From an uncultured delta proteobacterium (lineage in GTDB: Bacteria > UBA10199 > GCA-002796325 > 1-14-0-20-49-13), in assembly GCA_903868375.1 (NCBI GenBank), contig CAIPVD010000189.1, positions 1-20,068 of the forward strand: DNA of 20,068 bases, in the 5' to 3' direction. Shown here piece after piece: positions 6,922 through 15,311 of this stretch (position 1 is its first letter; each line of letters opens with the position of its first letter). The translations under genes were made by a program, and so were the position numbers. The notes under the pieces are model-generated. The model saw nothing but the letters and a program-made list of their open reading frames with translations. It had not been told where the DNA came from and did not search any database.

Positions 6922-8345
6922 ACATAGTACAGATCGTTTCAGAAGCAGTTCCATTTTGTAAGACCGGCGGCCTTGCCGACGTCGCAGGATCCCTGCCGCT
7001 GGCGCTAGCTAGCGAAGGGCACGATGTTTCCATAATACTCCCCTACTACACCGCAAAGATATCTTCGAAGAAGCACAAGATCAAAGATGCAGGCCAAAAG
7101 ATAAAGGTCGCGATAGGCAATAGAGAAGTTGAAGGCGAACTTTTTACGTGCAAGCTCGCACGAAACGTCAACGCGTATCTTATCAAACAGGACCAATTTT
7201 TTGGCAGGCCGGAGCTATACCAAACTCCCGAAGGCGATTACCCGGACAACGCCGAACGCTTCATATTCTTCACACGCGCAGCGCTCTACGTTGCATCTAC
7301 TATTCAGCCTGACATCATCCACTGCCACGACTGGCAAACGGCACTGGCTCCCGTTTATCTGAAATCGATCTACAAGAACTTAAAGGCGTTCGCGGGGACA
7401 AAGACGCTTTTAACCATCCACAACTTGGGCTACCAGGGGCTTTTCTCACACAACGACATGCAGTTAACGGGCCTTGGCTGGGAATATTTCACGTTCGATA
7501 AATTGGAATTCTACGGCAAGCTAAATTTTCTAAAAGGCGGCATCGCTTTTGCCGACGGCATTAGCACGGTAAGCCGCAAATATGCCGAAGAGATACTTAC
7601 GCAAGAATACGGCTGCGGATTGGAAAATGCGCTCGCCTTTCGCAAGAACGTTCTAACAGGAATTGTGAACGGTATCGACTACGCCGAATGGAATCCATCT
7701 CTCGACGCGAACCTTACGGCAAAGTTCAGCGCAAAAGACATTAAGGGAAAATCGGCGAACAAAGAAGCGGTGCAAAAGGCATACAAACTACCCGTTAAGG
7801 CGAACGTTCCTCTAATAGGCATCATTTCAAGGCTGACATCGCAAAAGGGATTCGACCTGCTCGAGACCGCAATGCCGGAACTGATGAAACAGGACATACA
7901 GATTGTGATCTTGGGAACGGGCGAAAAGAAATATCACGAGATGCTGCTCCGCGTAGCAAAGGAATATCCGAGCAAATTAGGCGTACGCGTCGCCTTCGAC
8001 AACACGCTAGCGCATCAGATAGAGGCAGGAAGCGATATGTTCCTAATGCCTTCGCGCTACGAACCGTGCGGTTTGAACCAATTGATAAGCCTGAAATATG
8101 GAACGCTGCCGATAGTCCGCGCAACAGGCGGGTTAGATGACACCATTCAGAATAAAGTAAATGGCTTCAAGTTCAGCGAGTACAGCGCAGCCGCAATGCT
8201 TGCCTGCATTGGCGAAGCTCTCGACGCTTTTAAGAAGCCCGACCAGTGGAAGAAGCTTATGCAGACCGCGTTTGCTTGCGACTTCTCCTGGGGCGCCTCG
8301 GCAAAGGCTTACGTTGAATTGTATAAGAAGATGATGAAGAGCTAG
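6918..8345 (+). CDS. glgA: Glycogen synthase, GT5 (ADP-glucose-dependent)
   Basis: Transfers glucose from ADP-glucose to the non-reducing end of alpha-1,4-glucan in the cytoplasm. The 475-residue length is typical of GlgA. Diagnostic features are KTGGLAD (15-21) with K15 in the ADP-glucose pocket, HCHDWQT (135-141), TIHNLGYQG (166-174), the retaining-GT residues R305 and K310 in ISRLTSQKG, and RYEPCGLNQL (380-389) with E382, followed by TGGLDDTI (403-410). Its ATG overlaps the galT stop (ATGA at 6918-6921), so the two are probably translationally coupled. It is the last gene of the glycogen cluster and runs into the terminator at 8364-8396. The product of glgC upstream is its substrate. Confidence 0.97.
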   Translation: MNIVQIVSEAVPFCKTGGLADVAGSLPLALASEGHDVSIILPYYTAKISSKKHKIKDAGQKIKVAIGNREVEGELFTCKLARNVNAYLIKQDQFFGRPELYQTPEGDYPDNAERFIFFTRAALYVASTIQPDIIHCHDWQTALAPVYLKSIYKNLKAFAGTKTLLTIHNLGYQGLFSHNDMQLTGLGWEYFTFDKLEFYGKLNFLKGGIAFADGISTVSRKYAEEILTQEYGCGLENALAFRKNVLTGIVNGIDYAEWNPSLDANLTAKFSAKDIKGKSANKEAVQKAYKLPVKANVPLIGIISRLTSQKGFDLLETAMPELMKQDIQIVILGTGEKKYHEMLLRVAKEYPSKLGVRVAFDNTLAHQIEAGSDMFLMPSRYEPCGLNQLISLKYGTLPIVRATGGLDDTIQNKVNGFKFSEYSAAAMLACIGEALDAFKKPDQWKKLMQTAFACDFSWGASAKAYVELYKKMMKS

Positions 8346-8361
8346 GCTGACAATCACAAAA

Positions 8362-9030
8362 CTAAAAACCCCTGGTCATATGATCAGGGGTTTTTTCCTC
8401 TGCGGCGGATTTGCGGATGTAATTTGGGGAAAGGTTCGCTAGATCGCTTGCGTGGCCTTCTTTTATGAGCGGTACGGCAAGAAAGGCGGCGGACGCTGCT
8501 AGCGTATATTTTGGCTTCACGATCTTGAACTGTTTGCCTAATTTTTCTTTGAAGATATCCGAATATTTTTCGGCGCCATCGCCAACAAATACCACTTCAC
8601 CTTCTACCTTTGACAATTGTTCGGCTAAAACCTTCGGAGACATGACCGACTCGTTCGCATAGACCTCATCGCGATAGGCGTTAAGACACGCTATGGGATA
8701 TTGCTTCGCTTTGCCTGCAATAACAGATGTGCTCAATGCCTTCAACGTCGAAATTCCAACCAGCGGCTTGCCTAAAGAAACTGCCAGCCCCTTTGCAGTG
8801 GCAAGGCCGATGCGCAGCCCAGTAAAAGAACCGGGGCCTATCGTTACGGCAAAGCCTTCCATATCATCTAATTTCAGGCCCGATTTTTTCAACGTACTCT
8901 CAATTTTTTGTAGAAGGATTTCTGCGTGGCTCGACTTGGAATCGTAGTTCACCTCGGCAAGAAGTTTATTATCATCCACTATCGCAACAGAACCTGTGTT
9001 CGTAGATGTGTCGATCGAGAGAACTTTCAT
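8362..9030 (-). CDS. tsaB: tRNA N6-threonylcarbamoyladenosine biosynthesis protein TsaB
   Basis: A 222-residue ASKHA-fold protein that partners TsaD and TsaE in making the t6A37 modification of ANN-decoding tRNAs. Visible features are the N-terminal strand MKVLSIDTST (1-10), TIGPGSFTGLRIG (63-75), LNAYRDEVYA in the middle, and a C-terminal PNYIR segment. Length is normal for TsaB. The ATG directly follows the rseP stop with no intervening base, as the last gene of the rpsB-to-tsaB operon. The final ten residues (KTPDHMTRGF) are encoded by the terminator hairpin shared with glgA and are probably non-conserved tail. Older names for this protein are YeaZ and a putative glycoprotease. Confidence 0.93.
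   Translation of the reverse strand: MKVLSIDTSTNTGSVAIVDDNKLLAEVNYDSKSSHAEILLQKIESTLKKSGLKLDDMEGFAVTIGPGSFTGLRIGLATAKGLAVSLGKPLVGISTLKALSTSVIAGKAKQYPIACLNAYRDEVYANESVMSPKVLAEQLSKVEGEVVFVGDGAEKYSDIFKEKLGKQFKIVKPKYTLAASAAFLAVPLIKEGHASDLANLSPNYIRKSAAEEKTPDHMTRGF
8364..8396. terminator. Bidirectional intrinsic terminator between glgA and tsaB
   Basis: AAAAACCCCTG (8364-8374) pairs with CAGGGGTTTTT (8385-8395), and the inner bases TC/GA extend the stem. T-runs follow on the + strand (8391-8396), and the A-run at 8364-8368 gives a T-run on the - strand. It can therefore stop both converging operons. The last codons and stop of tsaB lie inside this hairpin. Confidence 0.92.
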
Positions 9031-10383
9031 TTAAAATATCTTCCCGATTATCTTCTTTATGCCCCAGACGCTGTCGATATCGTTCATCGTCACGAAGAAC
9101 ATGAGCCCTAGTATCAAGATAAGACCGGCATATTGAGCAACCGAGCGAATGCGATTCGGCACCGGCCTTCTTATCACCGCCTCGATCACACAGAATAGGA
9201 CATGTCCGCCATCCAAAACCGGAATAGGTAGCAGATTCAGGACGCCAAGCTGAATGCTTAAGAATGCCATGAAATATAAGAATTCGGACAGACCGTAACT
9301 TGCGGCAGCGGCAGAAGCTTGAGCTATCTGTATCGGCCCGCCAAGCGACTTATATGAAAGCTGCGCCGTAAAAAGTTTTTTCAAGACCTCGAAAGTTAAC
9401 ACGATAAGGTTCACGCATTCGCGCGTCCCATGTTTTACCGCATTGACGAAGCCGTATTTTTTGTTGATCATCGGGACGTCGCTAGGCTTTAGCCCCTTAA
9501 CGACACCTATCACCCACTTGTCCGCTTCCTTATTATATTCAGGCGTTACGCTCATATTGCGAGACTCGCCGTTTCTATCGATCGTTAGCGATATTTCCTT
9601 GCCGTTCGCGTCGTGGATCATCTTCGACATTTCTATCCAGCCATCCACAGGCTTTCCATCGATCGCTTTTACTTTGTCACCCGCCTTTATCCCCGCCTTG
9701 CCTGCCGGGCCATCGGCCTTAACCTGATCGATACGCGCCTCGTTGCCGAAAAAGAACATCGGCTCAACGCCGATATATCCGGCACGAAGTTCCGGCATTG
9801 TTTCGACCTTTACTTCGCTGTCGATATTCTTTCCGCTACGATCTAGCGTGATATGGACCTTGCGGCCCGTCGAGATGATTATCGCCTTCTGCGCCTCGTC
9901 CCACGTTGAAACCGTTTTTCCATCTATTGAAAGCAACTTATCGCCCACTTGAAATCCAGCAGCTGCGGCAGGTGAATCGCCCTTCACACCAACTAGTACG
10001 GGTGCCTCGCTTAAATAAGAAGGTTCGACGCGGCCGATCATAAAGACTATCGGCATGGCGATGAACGCAAAGATAAGGTTCATGATAGGGCCGGCGATTA
10101 CAACTTTTATGCGCGTCCAGACCGATTTATTGGCAAATGAACGTTCGTCGGTTGCAGCGCTTTCGTCTTCCGGATCTTCGCCGGTCATCTTAACGTAGCC
10201 GCCGAGTGGAATAGGCGCAATTTTGTATTCCGTTTCGCCCATTGTGAAGCCTACGATCTTTGGCCCGAAGCCGATGGAGAACTTTTCGACTCGAATGCCG
10301 CTCTTTTTGGCGACTAAAAAGTGTCCAAGTTCGTGAACAAGGATAAGAATGCCGATCGCGATTACAAAGTATAGAATTGTCAT
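9031..10383 (-). CDS. rseP: RIP metalloprotease RseP (site-2 protease family)
   Basis: A 450-residue inner-membrane zinc protease that cleaves transmembrane substrates, classically anti-sigma factor RseA, and remnant signal peptides. The first membrane segment carries HELGH (17-21), with zinc ligands H17 and H21 and catalytic E18. A second hydrophobic segment lies at about 94-117. Two PDZ domains in tandem occupy about 125-205 and 210-290, each with a G-D-K-(L/V) segment (147-150, 235-238). The C-terminal part has NLLPIPVLDGGH (383-394), with D391 the third zinc ligand, and a final segment at about 417-433. A 68-bp gap separates it from dxr upstream; I see no clear Shine-Dalgarno there. No RseA or RpoE gene is in the window, so the actual substrate is unknown. 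Confidence 0.96.
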   Translation of the reverse strand: MTILYFVIAIGILILVHELGHFLVAKKSGIRVEKFSIGFGPKIVGFTMGETEYKIAPIPLGGYVKMTGEDPEDESAATDERSFANKSVWTRIKVVIAGPIMNLIFAFIAMPIVFMIGRVEPSYLSEAPVLVGVKGDSPAAAAGFQVGDKLLSIDGKTVSTWDEAQKAIIISTGRKVHITLDRSGKNIDSEVKVETMPELRAGYIGVEPMFFFGNEARIDQVKADGPAGKAGIKAGDKVKAIDGKPVDGWIEMSKMIHDANGKEISLTIDRNGESRNMSVTPEYNKEADKWVIGVVKGLKPSDVPMINKKYGFVNAVKHGTRECVNLIVLTFEVLKKLFTAQLSYKSLGGPIQIAQASAAAASYGLSEFLYFMAFLSIQLGVLNLLPIPVLDGGHVLFCVIEAVIRRPVPNRIRSVAQYAGLILILGLMFFVTMNDIDSVWGIKKIIGKIF

Positions 10384-10451
10384 AAGTAGCCGTCTTGGTT
10401 ATCAGGAATTGTTACTTAAGTCAAAAAAATCATGCAATTTTGAAACGAAGT

Positions 10452-11594
10452 CTAATACGACCCGGAAGCCTCTGCTCTTGCCCATTTATCTGCGGCGAGC
10501 ACATCTTCAAGAGATGAAAGGTCGATACGTTTGTGGTTGGACATTACTTTTGAAACGATTCGCGGGATATCCAAAAATTTTATCTTTTTATTTAAGAATG
10601 CAGCGACCGCAACTTCATTTGCGGCGTTCATTACGCACGGCAGGCTTCCGCCCTGCTTTGCGGCTTCAATTGCAAGCTGCAGGCATTCGAATTTCTGCGG
10701 GTCTGGTTTGAAGAATGTAAGTTTACCGATCTTCGCTAGGTCTAGGAATTCAGAACCACTCTCCACACGTTCGGGATATGCAAGCGCATAAGCTATTGGC
10801 CCGCGCATGTCCGGCACCGCCATCTGCGCCATTACCGCGCCATCTATATACTCCACCATCGAATGAATTACACTCTGTGGATGAATGACAACATCTATCT
10901 TATCAACCGGAATATCGAAGAGCCAGCGCGCCTCGATGACCTCCAGGCCTTTGTTCATCATGCTGGCAGAATCTATCGTTATCTTTGCACCCATCGACCA
11001 GTTTGGATGATTTAGCGCATCTTCAACGGTTGCGGTCGCAAGCCGATCCTTCGTCCACTCACGGAACGGACCGCCAGATGCGGTAAGGATTAACTTACGC
11101 ACTTCAGAATGATTATGGCCAATGAGCGATTGAAACACCGCAGAGTGTTCGCTGTCTATCGGGATAAGCTTAACGCCCTTCTCTTTCACGCGCTTCATGA
11201 CCAGCGGGCCGGCGGCAACAAGCGTTTCCTTATTTGCAAGCGCAACATTTTTGCCAGCGTCTATCGCTGCAAGAGTTGGCTTTAGTCCAACTGAACCGAC
11301 CATTGCGGAAACTACCAAATTTGCGTCTGAATAACTTGCAACTTCGCAGGCGCCTTCTATCCCGCAAACTATCTTGCAATCGACACTTCCAAGACTTTTG
11401 AATTTTTTGACCGCATCTTCATCGCGGAGCGATACAATTTTAGGCCTGAACTTCTTAACTTGTTCAAATAATTTTACCGGATCGTGCCCTTCCGCCAAGC
11501 CTATCACCGAAAACTTTTCGGGATTTCGTGCCACCACATCCAGCGTAGAAACGCCGATCGATCCAGTGCTTCCGAGTATTGATAATTTCTTCAT
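10452..11594 (-). CDS. dxr: 1-deoxy-D-xylulose 5-phosphate reductoisomerase
   Basis: Converts DXP to 2-C-methyl-D-erythritol 4-phosphate with NADPH, the second step of the non-mevalonate isoprenoid pathway. The 380-residue protein shows the Rossmann motif GSTGSIG (8-14), LANKETLV (119-126), PIDSEHS (145-151) with metal ligands D147 and E149, ASGGPFREW (172-180) and SMMNKGLEVIEA (211-222) with E218. An upstream in-frame ATG at 11609 would add five residues, but the ATG at 11594 overlaps the cdsA stop as ATGA and directly precedes the conserved KKLSILGSTG strand, so I prefer it. Isoprenoid precursors made here feed UppS two genes upstream in the same operon. Confidence 0.96.
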   Translation of the reverse strand: MKKLSILGSTGSIGVSTLDVVARNPEKFSVIGLAEGHDPVKLFEQVKKFRPKIVSLRDEDAVKKFKSLGSVDCKIVCGIEGACEVASYSDANLVVSAMVGSVGLKPTLAAIDAGKNVALANKETLVAAGPLVMKRVKEKGVKLIPIDSEHSAVFQSLIGHNHSEVRKLILTASGGPFREWTKDRLATATVEDALNHPNWSMGAKITIDSASMMNKGLEVIEARWLFDIPVDKIDVVIHPQSVIHSMVEYIDGAVMAQMAVPDMRGPIAYALAYPERVESGSEFLDLAKIGKLTFFKPDPQKFECLQLAIEAAKQGGSLPCVMNAANEVAVAAFLNKKIKFLDIPRIVSKVMSNHKRIDLSSLEDVLAADKWARAEASGSY

Positions 11595-12391
11595 AAAGAC
11601 AATATCCACTTCGCGTACAGGTAAAGAACAGGCGCAACAAATATCATGGCGTCTAGCCTATCTAAAAATCCGCCGTGGCCGGGAATGATATTCCCTGAAT
11701 CTTTCACATGATGGTCGCGCTTGATCATCGATTCCACAAGATCACCGAATGGCCCAACAACGCCGATAATGAACCCAATAATAATAACATGAACGATCGG
11801 CAGTTCTTGCCAGCCTATCATCTTCACAATAAGCACGCTCAATATACTTCCGGCAAATCCGCCGATAAAACCTTCCATCGTTTTGTTTGGGCTAGTTAGC
11901 GGCGCGAATTTATGTTTACCAATGGCCTTGCCGGTAAATAATGCAAACGTATCGGACATTGCGGTTGCACCTATTCCCATAAATACAAGCGCCTTGCCAT
12001 GTGGCATGGCACGTAGCATTCCCCAGAATGGCAACGTTGCGCCTAAGTAAACGGCGCCAAGAAGCGTCATGGCGATGCGTGACGTAACGCCTTCAAGCGT
12101 TGTCGCATGATGCATATGAATTAGCGTTACGAAGAATAGCCCTAATATTACCGCGGCTGTCAGGGCAAGCGGCTGCCTCCAGAAAAGTATCGATGAAGCG
12201 ATGGCGACGCCATAGATCCAGCCGGTTTCGCGGTAGAGGTCGACGGATGGCATCGTGAGTTTAAAGAATTCATATAGTCCGCCCATAATAACGAGAAGGA
12301 CCACGCCATTAAAAATTATCGCCGGTGCAAAAAGAATGACAGCTGCGATAAGTATCGCCATAATTATTGCAGAGATTATCCTTGTCAGCAT
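11591..12391 (-). CDS. cdsA: Phosphatidate cytidylyltransferase (CDP-diglyceride synthase)
   Basis: An integral inner-membrane enzyme making CDP-diacylglycerol from phosphatidate and CTP, the branch point of phospholipid synthesis. The 266-residue protein is dominated by hydrophobic segments (roughly 5-40, 60-92, 106-126, 134-155, 175-215, 248-264). It ends with the CdsA signature SMIKRDHHVKDSGNIIPGHG (221-240) continuing into GFLDRLD (241-247), which contains the catalytic acidic and basic residues. The ATG at 12391 is preceded 7 nt upstream by AGGA, supplied by the last unit of a short tandem repeat. Its stop overlaps the dxr start. Confidence 0.95.
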   Translation of the reverse strand: MLTRIISAIIMAILIAAVILFAPAIIFNGVVLLVIMGGLYEFFKLTMPSVDLYRETGWIYGVAIASSILFWRQPLALTAAVILGLFFVTLIHMHHATTLEGVTSRIAMTLLGAVYLGATLPFWGMLRAMPHGKALVFMGIGATAMSDTFALFTGKAIGKHKFAPLTSPNKTMEGFIGGFAGSILSVLIVKMIGWQELPIVHVIIIGFIIGVVGPFGDLVESMIKRDHHVKDSGNIIPGHGGFLDRLDAMIFVAPVLYLYAKWILSL

Positions 12392-12396
12392 AAAAC

Positions 12397-12434
12397 GTTC
12401 CTATGTTCCTAGGTTCCTGGGTTCCTCAAGTTCC
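12397..12434 (-). repeat. Octamer tandem repeat between uppS and cdsA
   Basis: On the + strand the units are GTTCCTAT, GTTCCTAG, GTTCCTGG and GTTCCTCA, followed by a partial AGTTCC. On the coding (-) strand each reads NNAGGAAC. Every unit keeps the AGGAAC core and varies at two positions. The unit nearest cdsA provides AGGA at good Shine-Dalgarno spacing. Confidence 0.88.
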
Positions 12435-12439
12435 AAAAT

Positions 12440-13135
12440 CTAAAGCTGTTCGCTGGTTTTACCAAATCTTCGTTCGCGCTGTCTATAGGATTCGATCGCT
12501 TGTTCTAGCTGTGCCAGGCTAAAATCTGGCCAAAGCGTTTCGGTGAAATAGAATTCCGTGTATGCTATCTGCCAAAGAAGAAAGTTGCTCACGCGAAGTT
12601 CTCCGCTCGTCCTGATAAGCAGATCGGGGTCCGGTATTCCTACCGTATCAAGATAAGGCGCCAGTGTTTCCGGTGTTACATTCTTTACACCAGACTCTAT
12701 CGCATGTTGAAGTGCCCGGCATATTTCGGCCCTGGCTCCATAGCTCAATGCTACGATCAGGTTCATCTTTTTACAATTTGCGGTCGCCTTTTTGGTATCG
12801 TCGATGGCCTTCTTTACGACGTCGGGAAGCCGATCGAAATCGCCGATGGTCGTAAATTTTACGCCCTTATCGACTAGTTTCTGCCGCTTTAGCTCGAGAA
12901 ATTCAACGAGCAGGCCCATTAACGCCTTCACCTCTTCTAAAGGCCTGTCCCAATTTTCTTCGGAGAATGCGTAAAGTGTAAGATAGGAAACACCAAGATC
13001 GTTCGCAGCCATCGTGATATTTTCAACGGCCTCTATCCCTTTTCTGTGGCCTTCGATACGAGGCCGTCCGTGGCTAACCGCCCATCTGCCGTTGCCGTCC
13101 ATGATTATTGCGATATGCTTTGGGATTGGATTCAT
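12440..13135 (-). CDS. uppS: Undecaprenyl diphosphate synthase (cis-prenyltransferase)
   Basis: Condenses isopentenyl diphosphate onto farnesyl diphosphate in cis to give the C55 lipid carrier for peptidoglycan and polysaccharide export. The 231-residue length is normal. Signatures are IIMDGNGRWA (10-19) with catalytic D13, HRKG (30-33), TLYAFSEENWDRP (53-65) and DLLIRTSGELRVSNFLLWQ (171-189), then YFTETLWPDF (196-205). The ATG lies 3 nt after the frr stop, so translation is probably coupled. Dxr, also in the operon, supplies the isoprenoid pathway. Confidence 0.97.
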   Translation of the reverse strand: MNPIPKHIAIIMDGNGRWAVSHGRPRIEGHRKGIEAVENITMAANDLGVSYLTLYAFSEENWDRPLEEVKALMGLLVEFLELKRQKLVDKGVKFTTIGDFDRLPDVVKKAIDDTKKATANCKKMNLIVALSYGARAEICRALQHAIESGVKNVTPETLAPYLDTVGIPDPDLLIRTSGELRVSNFLLWQIAYTEFYFTETLWPDFSLAQLEQAIESYRQRERRFGKTSEQL

Positions 13136-13138
13136 GAA

Positions 13139-13696
13139 CTATATCGTCATTATCTCTTTTTCTTTCTGCACGACAATATCATCGATAAGTTTTATATGAT
13201 CGTCTGTCAGTTTCTGAATGTCTTTTTCGCCCCTCTTCAGGTCGTCTTCAGAAACGTGTTCGGACTTTTCAAGCTTCTTGCAATGTTCGTTGGCGTCTCT
13301 GCGAATGTTCCGAACCTCGATCTTGCCATCTTCGCCAAGTTTTTTGACGTAACGAACGAGTTCTTTCCTGCGTTCTTCGGTAAGCGGCGGTATCGGCAAC
13401 TTAATGACCTTGCCATCGTGCGAAGGATTTAGGCCCAAGCCAGATTTTAGAATGGCCTTCTCGATAACCGTGACCATATTGGCTTCCCACGGCTGAATAG
13501 TTATAAGCCTGGCGTCTGGAACGGTGACGTTCGCGACCTGGTTGATAGGGGCAAGCGTGCCGTAATATTCCACCCTGATATCGTCTAATATAGCGGGCGA
13601 TGCCCTGCCGGTGCGGAGTTTCCCAAGTTCGGACTTTAAGAAATTGATAGCGACCGACATCTTAGTTTTTGTTCCGTGTATTATATCGTTAACCAT
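13139..13696 (-). CDS. frr: Ribosome recycling factor
   Basis: Splits post-termination ribosomes together with EF-G. The 185 residues are exactly the family's usual length. The two halves of the three-helix bundle are clear: LGKLRTGRASPAILD (about 24-38) and the C-terminal helix RKELVRYVKKLGEDGKIEVR leading into NIRRDANE. The beta domain between them carries VEYYGTLAPINQVANV and ITIQPWE. A GGAGG at 13704-13708 (on the - strand) lies 7 nt before the ATG. It follows pyrH by 17 nt, the order typical of bacterial rpsB-tsf-pyrH-frr operons. Confidence 0.98.
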   Translation of the reverse strand: MVNDIIHGTKTKMSVAINFLKSELGKLRTGRASPAILDDIRVEYYGTLAPINQVANVTVPDARLITIQPWEANMVTVIEKAILKSGLGLNPSHDGKVIKLPIPPLTEERRKELVRYVKKLGEDGKIEVRNIRRDANEHCKKLEKSEHVSEDDLKRGEKDIQKLTDDHIKLIDDIVVQKEKEIMTI

Positions 13697-13713
13697 AAAA
13701 CTCCCTCCATTTA

Positions 13714-14418
13714 TTAGCTTACGACAGTGCCGATGTTTTCGCCACTTATGACCTTCTTTAAATTGCCTCTGTTAAAAAGGTCGAACACGACGATCGGCAA
13801 TTTATTGTCCATGCACATTGATATAGACGTTGCGTCCATAACCTTTAGGCCGCGCTGAAGTACGTCTAAATATGATAGTTTGTCGAAACGAACTGCTTTA
13901 GGATTTTTCTTCGGGTCCGAATCGTAAACGCCGTCTACCTTGGTTCCTTTTAAGATAACGTCGGCGTGTATCTCCATGGCGCGAAGCGACGCAGCGGTGT
14001 CGGTAGAGAAGTACGGGTTGCCGGTTCCGCCGGCGAATATAACGATGCGGCCTTTTTCCATGTGCCTCATCGCGCGCCTGCGAATATAAGCTTCGCAGAT
14101 GTTGTGCATCTCGATGGAGCTCATTACGCGGGTATAGACGCCTTCGTTCTCAAGGCCGTCCTGTAACGCAAGGCTGTTAATGACCGTGGCGAGCATGCCC
14201 ATATAATCGGCGGTCGCTCTGTCCATACCTTTGGCGGAATCGGAAAGGCCTCTGAAGATATTTCCACCGCCTATCACAATGGCTATTTGGCTGCCAAGGG
14301 CGTGGACTTCTTTGATCTCCTTTGCAAGTTCTTTCACAACGGGCAAGCTAACGCCAAAACCGCTCTCGCCCATTAACGACTCACCTGACAACTTCAAAAG
14401 GACACGTTTGTACTTCAA
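13714..14418 (-). CDS. pyrH: UMP kinase, starting at TTG
   Basis: Phosphorylates UMP to UDP with ATP; a homohexamer of the amino-acid-kinase fold. The 234-residue protein has KLSGESLMG (9-17), IGGGNIFRG (49-57), DRATADYMGMLATV (66-79) and, near the C terminus, KVDGVYDSDPKKNP. The start is TTG at 14416-14418. It is well supported: AGGAGG at 14425-14430 stands 6 nt upstream, and the family begins with Y-K-R-V-L-L-K-L-S-G at this point. A TTG start may lower expression relative to tsf and rpsB upstream. Confidence 0.97.
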   Translation of the reverse strand: MKYKRVLLKLSGESLMGESGFGVSLPVVKELAKEIKEVHALGSQIAIVIGGGNIFRGLSDSAKGMDRATADYMGMLATVINSLALQDGLENEGVYTRVMSSIEMHNICEAYIRRRAMRHMEKGRIVIFAGGTGNPYFSTDTAASLRAMEIHADVILKGTKVDGVYDSDPKKNPKAVRFDKLSYLDVLQRGLKVMDATSISMCMDNKLPIVVFDLFNRGNLKKVISGENIGTVVS

Positions 14419-14424
14419 GAGCCA

Positions 14425-14430
14425 CCTCCT
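14425..14430 (-). promoter_or_regulatory. Shine-Dalgarno AGGAGG that decides the pyrH TTG start
   Basis: On the - strand AGGAGG is followed by TGGCTC and then TTG. The 6-nt spacing is ideal and there is no in-frame ATG near this point, so the non-ATG start is convincing. Confidence 0.85.
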
Positions 14431-14443
14431 TCAGTTTTACAAT

Positions 14444-15298
14444 TTACTTGGAGCCTTCGCCGACTTGAAGACGGACAACTTCCTTTATCTTAATGCTTGG
14501 GTCCAGAGCCTTGAGCATACCGCTCACGCTCTGCTTGCCCGTGGTATCTCTTATAAAGATCTGGTCTTCAAGGCAGACCTCGGAAAGGAACTTATTAACT
14601 TTGCCTATCAGAATCTTTTCAAGCACCTCTGGCGGTTTATTTTCTTTTGCCATCTGCGCCTTATAGACCTCTTTTTCCTTTTCGATCACGTCTGTAGAAA
14701 CGTCGGACCTTCTTACGAACTGCGGATTCATCGCCGCAACGTGCATTGCAACGTCTTTGCCGGCGGTTTCGGTAAGCTTATTGTTCGGATCGTCGAATAT
14801 CGCGATAACGCCTATCTTGGAACCGGCATGTACATAGCTATATCCCTTCGTCGCCTTGCCGTCGAATTTCTTCACCGCAAAACGGCGCACGCCCAAATTT
14901 TCGCCTATCGTTGCAACCATGGAGTTCTGAACATCGATGAGCTTCTTTCCTTCAAACGAGGATTGAAGAAGCGCGTCCATATCTTTCGGGTTCATCTTGG
15001 AAACATGCGAAGTCACGTTAGTCACAAAATTTCTGAACTGGTCCGTCTTGCAAACGAAATCGGTTTCGCAAGCTACTTCTACCATCGTGATAGAGTTAGC
15101 GGTTGCTAGTTCTCCGATAAGCCCTTCCGACGCCGTACGGCCGGCCTTCTTTGCCGCCTTTGCAAGGCCTGCCTTGCGAAGCGACTCGATCGCCTTTTCC
15201 ATATCGCCGCCAGTTTCCGCCAGGGCCCTTTTGCAATCCATCATACCGGCGCCTGTTCTTTCGCGCAGGTCTTTAACTACTTCGGCTGTAATTGTCAT
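14444..15298 (-). CDS. tsf: Elongation factor Ts
   Basis: Guanine-nucleotide exchange factor for EF-Tu. The 284-residue protein opens with the UBA-like N-terminal domain, LRERTGAGMMDCKRAL (11-26), followed by KAIESLRKAGLAKAAKKAGR (35-54). The core signature is VEVACETDFVCKTDQF (73-88), where the T-D-F-V residues contact the EF-Tu nucleotide site. AAGGAGA at 15306-15312 (on the - strand) stands 7 nt before the ATG and overlaps the rpsB stop codon, so tsf is probably co-translated with rpsB. Length and domain order are ordinary. Confidence 0.98.
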   Translation of the reverse strand: MTITAEVVKDLRERTGAGMMDCKRALAETGGDMEKAIESLRKAGLAKAAKKAGRTASEGLIGELATANSITMVEVACETDFVCKTDQFRNFVTNVTSHVSKMNPKDMDALLQSSFEGKKLIDVQNSMVATIGENLGVRRFAVKKFDGKATKGYSYVHAGSKIGVIAIFDDPNNKLTETAGKDVAMHVAAMNPQFVRRSDVSTDVIEKEKEVYKAQMAKENKPPEVLEKILIGKVNKFLSEVCLEDQIFIRDTTGKQSVSGMLKALDPSIKIKEVVRLQVGEGSK

Positions 15299-15311
15299 AA
15301 TTAATTCTCCT

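Noticed and set aside
10396..10424. TTGACT-17 nt-TAACCA on the - strand as an internal promoter for rseP
   Set aside because: The -35 is good but the -10 matches only the first two bases. The 68-bp gap could hold a promoter, but the sequence does not support one clearly.
14231..15109. 292-codon + strand open frame opposite pyrH and tsf
   Set aside because: It is antisense to two essential, fully conserved genes; its composition reflects their codon use and no family is recognisable.
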